NCBI RefSeq assembly: GCF_002506585.1
Contig: NZ_DAXW01000007.1
Location: forward strand, 1 to 39,847
Reading direction: 5' to 3'
DNA from: Methanoculleus sp. UBA430
Lineage (GTDB): Archaea > Halobacteriota > Methanomicrobia > Methanomicrobiales > Methanoculleaceae
Length of the DNA: 39,847 nt
Each line of letters begins with the position of its first letter. Positions within the stretch are counted from its first letter, which is position 1. Below are positions 1 through 7,505 of the stretch, piece by piece. Below the pieces are notes generated by a model. It was not told where the DNA came from and made no database searches. It worked only from the letters and a program-made list of their open reading frames with translations. Position numbers and translations under genes: made by a program.

Positions 1-263
1 GTCAGGGTGACCGTGCCTCCCGCGCTGCCGAGAGCATTAAGTGCTCGCTGGATCTCAACCTGATCAGCGGTGCCGTCGCAGATGTAATCCGCGAGCACCT
101 TTAACTCTTCCGGACTGTCGTGTGCGGTGACCAGAATGGTGTTACTCGTGGAAACAGGGGCGACAGGCTCGCTATTTTCCTGCATAAATGTTAAGATAAC
201 CATCGTGCTCATGAATATCGCGAGCAGCACGAGGATTCCCATATTTATTGCACTCTGAATCAT
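1..263 (-). CDS. Right-handed beta-helix surface protein, N-terminal fragment (cut by window edge)
   Basis: The reading frame starts at an ATG (263-261, minus strand) and stays open to the window edge, giving 87 codons. The first 30 or so residues form an uncleaved or signal-type hydrophobic segment (MIQSAINMGILVLLAIFMST) followed by a short polar linker. Residues about 55-87 contain DYICDGTADQVEIQRALNAL and a Gly-rich GGTVTL stretch. This is the same N-terminal module seen in the four complete beta-helix proteins further right (YVCDGVNDQ-EIQAAL-ALP). I therefore call it a fifth paralog. The rest of the protein lies outside the window. No clear TATA box is visible upstream. The function is unknown; the fold is that of pectate-lyase-like solenoids that bind or modify polysaccharides outside the cell. 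Confidence 0.8.
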   Translation of the reverse strand, partial: MIQSAINMGILVLLAIFMSTMVILTFMQENSEPVAPVSTSNTILVTAHDSPEELKVLADYICDGTADQVEIQRALNALGSAGGTVTL

Positions 264-740
264 GATTTGTTTGCCGTGGACACTCCAGAGTTCTAACCTG
301 AAGAGAGGCAACCTCCGTGACACTATTCTGTGTAACCAGCGGTACAGGGACATTCGTCTGCTAACTCAGGAGACCGATCTTCTTACTTGCATTTGCCTCG
401 CGACACCCACGGAATTCAGCGGCATACCGCAAGGACTGGATGTAGTTGGTGATCCAATTATGAGATAGATAACGGGTAGCGATCGTCTTAACCAGACTAT
501 GGACATGAAAACGAAGTCAGTAACGCTCTCACAGATTAGATGGTGCCATTGTTGGGCTGCCATAAGTCCTCCCCGGTACAAGTCTCCAATCGGCGTAAAT
601 CAGACCCCCATTGAAACCTTCAACAATGATACTCACCACCCTGAATTAAGCTACCCCTTGAATTAAGCTGTCTTCGTGAGTCTATGGGATAGACCCTGTT
701 GAGATTATGTTTCTGCAGTGGCGTTAGTGTGGCGTTTCCC

Positions 741-793
741 CGATCTTCGACCAAGATCGAACCCTGGATCAGGGAGAACGGATATCCTGATCC
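741..793. repeat. Two adjacent inverted repeats
   Basis: CGATCTT (741-747) pairs with AAGATCG (753-759) across a 5-nt loop. GGATCAGG (766-773) pairs with CCTGATCC (786-793) across 12 nt. Side by side they could form two short hairpins in single-stranded DNA or RNA. No gene overlaps them. Confidence 0.6.
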
Positions 794-1078
794 CATAGAG
801 AGCAGACGAATAATTTTAACAGAATCGCAAGCAGATCCTATCCACTCCTTGAGAGTCGGTCCTGCAATATGAAAGTTCCGGTTGCCTGGTAAAGATTATT
901 CACGACCCAAATAGTCGACGGACAGGAGGTAACTGCACCGGTCAGCCCAATTCGGTCCATCGATGATGATAGCAGCCAGGGACCGACGTGGCCCAGAGAA
1001 TTCGACTATAGCCGGTTATCCCGTACCTTCGGGAGAAAACACCGCACCGCATATCGTTCATCTCTGTGAGGTCAACTA

Positions 1079-1098
1079 CCCCGCCCTGAAGGGCGGGG
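1079..1098. mobile_element. IS200/IS605-like terminal hairpin (remnant)
   Basis: CCCCGCCC (1079-1086), loop TGAA, GGGCGGGG (1091-1098) is a perfect 8-bp hairpin, preceded by GGTCAACTA and followed by CTTGAAAC. Hairpins of this type flank TnpB-encoding IS200/IS605 elements in many archaea. No tnpA or tnpB gene is visible around it, so only a remnant or a non-autonomous element is supported. Identification is by resemblance. Confidence 0.45.
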
Positions 1099-1331
1099 CT
1101 TGAAACTCTATCGTGTCGATAGTTCTCGTCTGGGTGGTTGAAGACCCCTGGCAGCCGGCATGCCGCCACCTCGACAAGTCTTGCCGTTCAATCAGCAACC
1201 CTAGAAAGTACAGCAGTTACAGTCGCCCGGTCGGTTTTGCTATGTCTGGCTACCCCGGAAGGGGAACTCTAGGAAAAGAAGGCTCCAAGGTCCAGGTGCC
1301 CCTTTCCTGATATGAAGAACAGACTCTTGCG

Positions 1332-1763
1332 ATGAACACAGAACGGCATCAGTCCCCTGCTTCATCATCGGTCAGTGGGGGTAACTCTCATCATCTGCCG
1401 CATATTGTATTGAAGCGTTCGACCTGCATGAAGTTAATGGTTCGGCATTCCGGGCGGTCCTGCTGCCGGAACCATTCTATGCCCCGGTGGAGCCCGGGAA
1501 CCTACAGGTGGGTCCCGGGAACCTACGGGACTGCCATACGCGCCGAGAGAGGCTCGCCCGTAGCCTTAATCGGGGCAAAGATATATATCGCCGAACTGCC
1601 AGTTTGGAACTCAACACTTCGAGGGAGGGAAGTCAATATTCCGGGATATCCGTACATGAAGGTCTTTCTCGAAGAGGGCGAGGACCTGCAGATGATGAAG
1701 AAGGCCGACTACGGGTCCAGATCCTCCGTAAACAGAAAAGTGACTGCCGGAGAAGAGATATGA
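1332..1763 (+). CDS. Hypothetical protein, possibly 3' remnant of a larger gene, coupled to the CapA-like gene
   Basis: This 143-codon frame ends in a TGA that overlaps the next gene's ATG as ATGA (1760-1763), the same coupling used between the next two genes. The last 60 codons look coding (IPGYPYMKVFLEEGEDLQMM, then KKADYGSR). The first 80 are rich in Arg, Ser and His and look non-coding. They also contain a direct repeat CCCGGGAACCTAC (1493-1505 and 1514-1526). The simplest reading is the 3' end of an old first gene of the operon whose 5' part has decayed; a genuine small gene starting further in is possible. I do not recognise a family. Confidence 0.35.
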   Translation: MNTERHQSPASSSVSGGNSHHLPHIVLKRSTCMKLMVRHSGRSCCRNHSMPRWSPGTYRWVPGTYGTAIRAERGSPVALIGAKIYIAELPVWNSTLRGREVNIPGYPYMKVFLEEGEDLQMMKKADYGSRSSVNRKVTAGEEI

Positions 1764-2842
1764 CATCCATGCGGCTGCAGGCCGTCGGAGATGTGCTTCT
1801 CTGGATCAGGAACGAAAAAAAACCGTTCGCCCTGATCCAGGACCAATTCCGGCAGAAAGACCTGCTCTTCGGGAACCTGGAGACGGTCCTCTCCGAGAGC
1901 GGCGATCCGAGCCAGAAGCGCTGGGTTAATACAACCCCGCCGGAAGCGGGCGATTACCTCAAAGACGCCGGGTTCGATATCCTCAGCCTGGCGAACAACC
2001 ACACGCTCGACATGGGGCGGGAGGGGTTTGAGAAGACCCTTGAGGGTCTCGAATCCCGTGACATCGCCTACATCGGAGGGGTGCGAGGCGACGAACCTCC
2101 GGCAGGGCTGGTCGTCGAGAGAAACGGGATCCGGCTGGGGTTCCTCGGCTATACGAGCGGGAGATTTCGGTCCCCGCCGGGCGTCACAGTATCGAAACTG
2201 AAGAAGAAGGCCATCATCAATGACATCAGGGCACTGAAGGGCCGGTGCGACCATATCGTTGTCTCCCTGCACTGGGGGATCGAGAACACCTACTATCCTT
2301 CCCCTGACCAGACCAGACTTGCCCATGCCCTCATCGACAGCGGTGCAACCCTTATTCTCGGGCACCACTCACATACCATCCAGGGGCTGGAACGGTACAA
2401 CGGCGGCCTGATCGCCTACTCCCTCGGGAACTTCCAGTTCGATACCGAGATCTTCAAAGAGAAGATTAACAGCACTATGATCCTCTCGGTAGATTTTGAC
2501 CGGCACGGTATCCGGGGCTACACAGTCACCCCCGGCGTCATCAATAGCGACTTCCAACCGGAGGTGGCGAAGGGGCAGACCCGCGAGAAGGTGCAACGCT
2601 GGATAGCAAGGTGCTCTGATCGAGTGCAGAACGGAGAGGTCACCCGGCAGTGGTGGTTTGAGCAGATCAGCGAGGATTACCTGGCCTACAACCTGGAGAG
2701 TTACCGCTACCGCATCCGGCAGCACGGGTTCGCCCCCCTGGCCGAATGCGGGGTCTGGCTGGTGACGCCGTTCTGCCTGAACTGCTATGCCGGTCTGATC
2801 CGGAGACGGCTGAGGGGACGCAACACTGGGGGAGATGCATGA
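1760..2842 (+). CDS. CapA family protein (PGA_cap, metallophosphatase-like)
   Basis: This 360-residue protein has the CapA/PgsA hallmarks in order: AVGDVLLW at the N-terminus, FGNLET (about residue 35), LANNHTLDMG (about 80), VSLHWG (about 170), LGHHSHTIQG (about 200) and YSLGNFQFD (about 220). The NNH, HWG and GHHSH motifs are the metal-binding motifs of the calcineurin-like fold. CapA proteins are associated with poly-gamma-glutamate capsule making or with trimming of surface polymers, but their chemistry is poorly defined. I chose the ATG at 1760 because GGAG lies just ahead and the frame overlaps the upstream stop as ATGA; an in-frame ATG at 1769 is an alternative. It overlaps the glycosyltransferase downstream by 4 bp (ATGA), so the two are translationally coupled. 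There is no signal peptide, so it may act in the cytoplasm. Confidence 0.85.
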   Translation: MTSMRLQAVGDVLLWIRNEKKPFALIQDQFRQKDLLFGNLETVLSESGDPSQKRWVNTTPPEAGDYLKDAGFDILSLANNHTLDMGREGFEKTLEGLESRDIAYIGGVRGDEPPAGLVVERNGIRLGFLGYTSGRFRSPPGVTVSKLKKKAIINDIRALKGRCDHIVVSLHWGIENTYYPSPDQTRLAHALIDSGATLILGHHSHTIQGLERYNGGLIAYSLGNFQFDTEIFKEKINSTMILSVDFDRHGIRGYTVTPGVINSDFQPEVAKGQTREKVQRWIARCSDRVQNGEVTRQWWFEQISEDYLAYNLESYRYRIRQHGFAPLAECGVWLVTPFCLNCYAGLIRRRLRGRNTGGDA

Positions 2843-4068
2843 AGATACTACAGGTCACCCCGTTCTTCAAACCGCTCTGGGAGTCGGGGGGGGTGGCACG
2901 GGTCGCATACGACATCTCGCATACCCTCCACGAGAGCGGACACGATGTCACGGTCTATACGACTAACCGGAGCATCTACCCAAGCGACCTGCCGACGAAC
3001 CGCCGGGTCGATGTCGACGGGATGAATGTCTACTACTTTGAAAATCTGCGAAAGTATTGCCCAATGGAGGCTGCGCCGGTGCTGCCTTACTACATGCCGG
3101 CGGTCGCACGAAGAGAGATGAACCAGTTTGACCTGGTCCACATCCACGACCACCGCACCATGCTCACCGTCATCGCGTCGCACTACGCGAGGAAGTGCGG
3201 CGTCCCCTACGTGCTCCAGGCGCACGGGGCGCTCCCGCAGGATACCGGTTCCAGGCGAATGAAACGACTCTTCGACCAACTCTGGTCGAAGGAGGTGATC
3301 CTCGGCGCCTCGGGGGTGATAGCGCTCAACGAGACAGAGGCAGAATGCTATCGCGCCCTGGGCGTCGCGGAGGAGAAGATCGCGATCTTCCCGAACGGCA
3401 TCGACCCCGCTGAGCACTCTGACCTTCCGGCCCGCGGCAGGTTCCGTGCAGCGTGGGGCATCGACGGCGCCGCGAGGGTTGTGCTCTACTTAGGAAGGCT
3501 CGATCCAACGAAGGGGATCGACCTTCTGATCCGCTCGTTTGCGGAGGTCGCACGGGAGTTCGACGACGCTGTCCTCATGCTGGTGGGCGGGGACATGGGT
3601 CACAACGATGAGTTCAGGCAACGGGTCCGATCGCTCAACCTCGACGACCGGGTGGTCTTCACGGGGTTCGTGAGCAAGGAAGACAAGATGGCCGCATACA
3701 CCGACGCCGACGTCTTCGTGACACCGAGTTTCACCGGCTTCCCTATGACGTTCCTCGAAGCATGCCTCTGCGGAACGCCCATCGTGACGACGGGGCAGGG
3801 GGACCTGCTCGAGTGGGTCGACAACACGGTCGGGTTCACTACAGAATACACGCCGGAAGCGTTCGCCGGTGCCATCGGGCGCCTGCTCGACGACGACGTC
3901 TTACGGGCCAGGTTCGGGGAACAGGCGAAGGAACTCGTCCGGACAAGGTACAACTGGCAGGCAATCGTCCGTGACATCGAGGGTTTCTATGCAGATGTCG
4001 CAAACAAGGGCCGGGATAGGAGTCTGCCTGCGGGAGCCGGAAGCGGGCTTCCGGGGCAAAATCTCTAA
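2839..4068 (+). CDS. Glycosyltransferase family 4 (GT-B fold)
   Basis: A 409-residue retaining GT-B transferase. The N-terminal acceptor domain opens with MKILQVTPFF and a Gly-rich SGGVARVAYDI loop, with HIHDHR near residue 100. The C-terminal nucleotide-sugar domain starts around VLYLGRLDPTKGIDLLI and carries FVTPSFTGFPMTFLEACLCG, the E-x7-E-type donor-binding region, followed by PIVTTGQGDLLEWV. It should transfer a sugar from a nucleotide-sugar donor to a lipid- or protein-linked glycan at the cytoplasmic membrane face. The start overlaps the CapA-like stop (ATGA), which fixes the start. The 3' end faces the beta-helix gene at 4124. Donor and acceptor cannot be told from sequence. Confidence 0.9.
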   Translation: MKILQVTPFFKPLWESGGVARVAYDISHTLHESGHDVTVYTTNRSIYPSDLPTNRRVDVDGMNVYYFENLRKYCPMEAAPVLPYYMPAVARREMNQFDLVHIHDHRTMLTVIASHYARKCGVPYVLQAHGALPQDTGSRRMKRLFDQLWSKEVILGASGVIALNETEAECYRALGVAEEKIAIFPNGIDPAEHSDLPARGRFRAAWGIDGAARVVLYLGRLDPTKGIDLLIRSFAEVAREFDDAVLMLVGGDMGHNDEFRQRVRSLNLDDRVVFTGFVSKEDKMAAYTDADVFVTPSFTGFPMTFLEACLCGTPIVTTGQGDLLEWVDNTVGFTTEYTPEAFAGAIGRLLDDDVLRARFGEQAKELVRTRYNWQAIVRDIEGFYADVANKGRDRSLPAGAGSGLPGQNL

Positions 4069-4073
4069 AAACC

Positions 4074-4082
4074 AAAAAAAAA
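4074..4082 (-). terminator. T-run terminator for the beta-helix gene
   Basis: Nine consecutive T on the minus strand, about 40 nt beyond the stop of the 4124-5581 gene and between convergent genes. Archaeal RNA polymerase terminates at such T runs. Confidence 0.6.
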
Positions 4083-4123
4083 GATGGGGCGGACCCGGAT
4101 CGAGTCCGATAGTATTGACGAAT

Positions 4124-5581
4124 TTACTCGCCGGCAGGCGCAACCGTCATGCCTTCGGTCCTGACGTTCTGGCCGCCTTCAACCAGGAACGCATCGGCCG
4201 AGTCGGAGGAGATCTCGCCCGAGTACTGGACGTTCTGGTTGTTCTTCGCCCAGACGAGTGTGTCAACCTGATCGCCGGAGGCGACGATATCCACCGATGC
4301 GTCACTGAACTGGCCGTTCGTACCGCCAAGGCTAGCACCCCTGCCGTCAATCCCGGCCGGGTTCACGAGCTCGAAGTTCTTGATCTGGATATTCTTCGCG
4401 AGATCGACCTGGATGCCGTAACCGTGCGAGTCAATGCTCGTGCAGTTCTCAAGCACCAGGGCGGGGTTCGCTGAACGGCTCGGGATACTGTAGTAGCCGG
4501 CCGGCTTACGGTAGGTGTAGTCGGTCTTCCCGGCACCGGTATCCTTCTCGACGCAATCGTAGAGCTTGCCGCCGTTCGTCGCGTAGAACCCATACAGGGA
4601 GTTGCTCTCCGCGGTGCAGTTCTTGAACGTCACATCAGCGTTCGGAGCATAGTAGCCGCACCCGAAGTAGTGCGTCGACATGTCGCTCTGCTTGTAGGGC
4701 ACTGTCGGGTAGGGCTTCTGCCCGTTGTTCTTGCTCACGCAGTTCTCGAGGACTGCGTCCGTCACCGTGGGATCGAACTCGAAGTGGAACCCGGATTCCA
4801 GGTTGCCCTCCGCGAGACAGTCCGTCACCCTAAGACCATCCATGTCGTTCAACTCCGCAAAGTCGAACCCGGTGATCCAGGGGTTAAACGCCCCGTACTT
4901 GCCACAGTTGATCGCGGCGCAGTTCTCGTAGCGGACGTCCTTGATCACCTTATTGGAAGACCCCCAGGCATTGTGGAGGAACCCGTAAGTCCCGGTGTCC
5001 ACGGCCTTGCAGTCGACGAACTCGACGTCCTCGAGGGTCGGAGCGTACACCGCCGGATCGTGAATCAGGAGGTAGACCGCCTGAATGCTTGCATCCGCCG
5101 TTCCCGTGACGTTGTGGATCGCAGCATGGCTCGCACGGACGGTAACTACACCGAGCCACTTGACGCCGCTGCTGTAGCCGCTCCCCTCGACGTGGAACCC
5201 GTCCAGCGTGACGTTCTCCTTATCAACGCTTATGCGCCCATCCTGGGTGAACACAAGGTTCGTCGCATCCGGACCCTGGCCGGAGAGCGTCGTGCCCGCT
5301 GCCGGTGCGATGACCCCGGCGCAGTTGAACGTGCCCTCGGTCAGGACGACCATACCGCCCTCCGGCAGTGCGGCTAGCGCTGCCTGGATCTCGGCCTGGT
5401 CATTGACTCCGTCACAGACATAGTCTGCCTGGTTCTTCGACAGTTCGGTGCTATCGTTTGCAGCCACGGTGAGCGTGGCCGGAGTTGCAGACTCGGCTGC
5501 ACTTGCCGGAGCGAATGCCGGGATAAGGCAGCACGCCAGAAGTACTGCAGCCAGTCTTAGTATATTTTGCCTATCTGTCAT
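4124..5581 (-). CDS. Secreted right-handed parallel beta-helix protein (paralog 2)
   Basis: This 485-residue protein starts with a Sec signal peptide (Arg-containing n-region, hydrophobic LAAVLLACCLIPAF, cleavage near PASAA). Residues about 50-90 carry YVCDGVNDQAEIQAALAALP and a GGMVVLTEGTFNC strand, the entry cap of pectate-lyase-like solenoids. The core (about 130-330) contains GVKWLGV, TADASIQAVYLL, TYGFLHNAWG, FNPWITGFDFAELNDM and GNLESGFHFEFDP, all almost unchanged in the other paralogs. It ends shortly after the last coil with no anchor or extra domain, so it is probably released or held non-covalently at the surface. A GAGG ribosome-binding site lies 8 nt before the ATG, and an A/T-rich TATA-like stretch at about 5628-5640 suggests a short leader. 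Catalytic activity cannot be assigned. Confidence 0.85.
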   Translation of the reverse strand: MTDRQNILRLAAVLLACCLIPAFAPASAAESATPATLTVAANDSTELSKNQADYVCDGVNDQAEIQAALAALPEGGMVVLTEGTFNCAGVIAPAAGTTLSGQGPDATNLVFTQDGRISVDKENVTLDGFHVEGSGYSSGVKWLGVVTVRASHAAIHNVTGTADASIQAVYLLIHDPAVYAPTLEDVEFVDCKAVDTGTYGFLHNAWGSSNKVIKDVRYENCAAINCGKYGAFNPWITGFDFAELNDMDGLRVTDCLAEGNLESGFHFEFDPTVTDAVLENCVSKNNGQKPYPTVPYKQSDMSTHYFGCGYYAPNADVTFKNCTAESNSLYGFYATNGGKLYDCVEKDTGAGKTDYTYRKPAGYYSIPSRSANPALVLENCTSIDSHGYGIQVDLAKNIQIKNFELVNPAGIDGRGASLGGTNGQFSDASVDIVASGDQVDTLVWAKNNQNVQYSGEISSDSADAFLVEGGQNVRTEGMTVAPAGE

Positions 5582-6125
5582 GCCATTCAGCCTCTTTGTG
5601 AGGTATTACTACCGTCTTTCCATTACAGTATAAATATTTTATTGCCAAGATAAAATCCCATATGAGGCCAATTCAACAATATAGGACCCAAACACCCGGT
5701 TAGTTCGGGTTAAGACTCAGCACACCGGAGATAGAATCATACAAAAACATATTATACCATTGTTGAAATTGAAACCAAAAATTATAAATAGCCGCGCCTT
5801 CTGTCGCTGATCGTCGGGAACGGCCCTTCTCGAAACGCTTTCACGCAGAGCGGATGGATATTCGGTTCTGTGCGCCGGTATGACCCGGGAACCCCGGCCC
5901 TCACCGCCGGCCGGCGGTGCGAAACACCGCAGCCTCCGTCCCCCCAACCGGGATCCAAAGCCGCCGGAGCCGGATGTGGCAGGGAGTCCCGGTAAAACAG
6001 CCTGGAAGAGAGGCGATACGCCAATGAAGGCCAACGGTCTCACACGCCCCTATCCATGGCGGATCGCTCCAACGGCGCTCCACGGCACAATCTCTATATA
6101 GAACGTCCTCCCAGAGAGTGCCCCT
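5582..6125 (+). other. Divergent promoter region with overlapping GC palindromes
   Basis: The left part is A/T-rich and serves the minus-strand beta-helix gene. On the plus strand a TATA-like AATTATAAATA lies at 5780-5790. An 18-bp perfect palindrome (CACCGCCGG/CCGGCGGTG, 5902-5919) shares its right half with a second hairpin, GCGGTG-cgaaa-CACCGC (5914-5930). The two cannot fold together. A second TATA box at 6093-6101 directly precedes the glycosyltransferase. No protein gene is evident. Confidence 0.5.
6093..6101 (+). promoter_or_regulatory. TATA box of the glycosyltransferase gene
   Basis: TCTATATAG lies about 29 nt before the ATG at 6126. The expected start of transcription is at or a few bases before the start codon, so the mRNA is probably leaderless. 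Confidence 0.6.
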
Positions 6126-7301
6126 ATGCGAGTGGCATGCCTGACCTTCTGGTTCTACGACTACACCATTCAGATGGCAAACGAACTTGCCCGGCATACC
6201 GAGGTGCTGCTGCTCCTCCCCGACTACAGGTCGGAAGAGTACCTGGCGAGCATCGACCCGAAGGTGCAGGTCCACCTCTTCGGCTACTCCCGGTACGCCG
6301 GGAGGCTCGGTCCGTCGTGCTACCCGATGCTCAGGGAGATCGTCGCCGCAATCAACGATTTCGAGCCCGACGTCATCCACTTCCAGGTGAACAACCCCAT
6401 GCTCTGCCCGCTCCTCCCCATGCTCCGGAAGTACCCGCTGGTGGCAACGTTCCATGACATCGAACCACATCCCGGCGAAGACCGTCTCCTGGATGTAGGC
6501 TCCCTGCTCTACCGGCTCACTCTCTTTACATCACGAGTCCTGCCCGACCGGATCTTCGTCCACGGGAATGCGCTCAAGAAGATCCTGGTGGAGAAGTACC
6601 ACATTTCCGGCCGGAGAGTGCACGTCATCCCGATCGGTGAGCACGAAGTGGCGCCGTTTGTTAAGTTCGAGCAGGACGACGTGGAGCCCGACGGCCTCCG
6701 GGTTCTCTTTTTCGGCCGCATCCACCGCTACAAAGGGCTCGACTGCCTGATCCGGGCAGAGCCGCTCATCACCCGGGAAATCCCGAACGCCCGGATCGTC
6801 ATCGCCGGAACGGGCGAGGACTTCGGCAGGTACGAGGAGGCGATGGCAGGCCGGGGCACGTTCGAGATCCACAACTACAGGATACCCTATGAAGAGGGCG
6901 CCCGGCTCTTCCAGCAGGCGAGCGTCGTGGTGCTCCCGTATCTCGAAGCTTCCCAGAGCGGCGTCGTACCGACCGCATACGGGTTCCGGCGGCCGGTGGT
7001 AGTCACAGACGTGGGGAGCCTGCCGGAGATTGTCGAAGATGGGGAGACCGGGTATGTCGTGCCCCCCCGCGACCCGGAAGCACTGGCTCGTGCAATCGTG
7101 AATCTGCTGAAGGATCCTGCGGCCTGCCGGCGCATGGGGGAGCAGGGCTACACGAAACTGAAGACAGACATGGCCTGGTCCACGATCGCGCGATCCCTCC
7201 TCGCGGTCTACGGCGAGCTGGCACCGATCCCGCGGAGGGGAAGAACTCCTGCAGATGAGGTCGTCACCGGGGCAGTTTCCGCAGGCAGAAAGGAACGATG
7301 A
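6126..7301 (+). CDS. Glycosyltransferase family 4 (GT-B fold)
   Basis: This 391-residue GT4 enzyme has an N-terminal Rossmann-like domain (MRVACLTFWFYDYTIQMANE; DVIHFQVNNP near residue 80; ATFHDIEPH near 110). The C-terminal donor domain begins at VLFFGRIHRYKGLDCLIRA (about residue 196), with IVIAGTGEDF, VVLPYLEASQSGVVPTAYGF and PVVVTDVGSLPEIVEDGETG following. The E-x7-E region is replaced by EASQSGVVPTAYG, keeping the first Glu only, a common variant in the family. It should elongate a glycan at the cytoplasmic membrane face. It sits ahead of the large membrane protein on the same strand, but a 204-nt gap and a TATA-like ATTTAATAG (7386-7394) suggest the next gene can have its own promoter. 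Confidence 0.9.
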   Translation: MRVACLTFWFYDYTIQMANELARHTEVLLLLPDYRSEEYLASIDPKVQVHLFGYSRYAGRLGPSCYPMLREIVAAINDFEPDVIHFQVNNPMLCPLLPMLRKYPLVATFHDIEPHPGEDRLLDVGSLLYRLTLFTSRVLPDRIFVHGNALKKILVEKYHISGRRVHVIPIGEHEVAPFVKFEQDDVEPDGLRVLFFGRIHRYKGLDCLIRAEPLITREIPNARIVIAGTGEDFGRYEEAMAGRGTFEIHNYRIPYEEGARLFQQASVVVLPYLEASQSGVVPTAYGFRRPVVVTDVGSLPEIVEDGETGYVVPPRDPEALARAIVNLLKDPAACRRMGEQGYTKLKTDMAWSTIARSLLAVYGELAPIPRRGRTPADEVVTGAVSAGRKER

Positions 7302-7505
7302 GCGGCAGCGGAGACGCGGGAGGACCCCCGTCCGGAACCGACACGCAAGAACAACCTGTCCCCCGAACTATCGACCATACGAAGGATTTAATAGACAGAC
7401 CCGATAGTAAGTGCACGGCATACGGGCCTGCCACACGCCATACAAGAGGAAGATACATCTCCCGGATACAAGACCGATCAGAGACTTGCCAGAGGTACCA
7501 CATAC

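Larger units (their letters stand above)
264..1331. other. Gene-poor 1-kb gap with mobile-element-like hairpins
   Basis: No frame here reads like a gene: the open stretches are short and their composition is unlike neighbouring genes. The gap holds a direct repeat TGAATTAAGCT (642-652 and 659-669), two adjacent inverted repeats at 741-793 and a strong GC hairpin at 1079-1098. I read it as decayed accessory DNA, possibly the scar of an IS200/IS605-type element. Confidence 0.5.
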
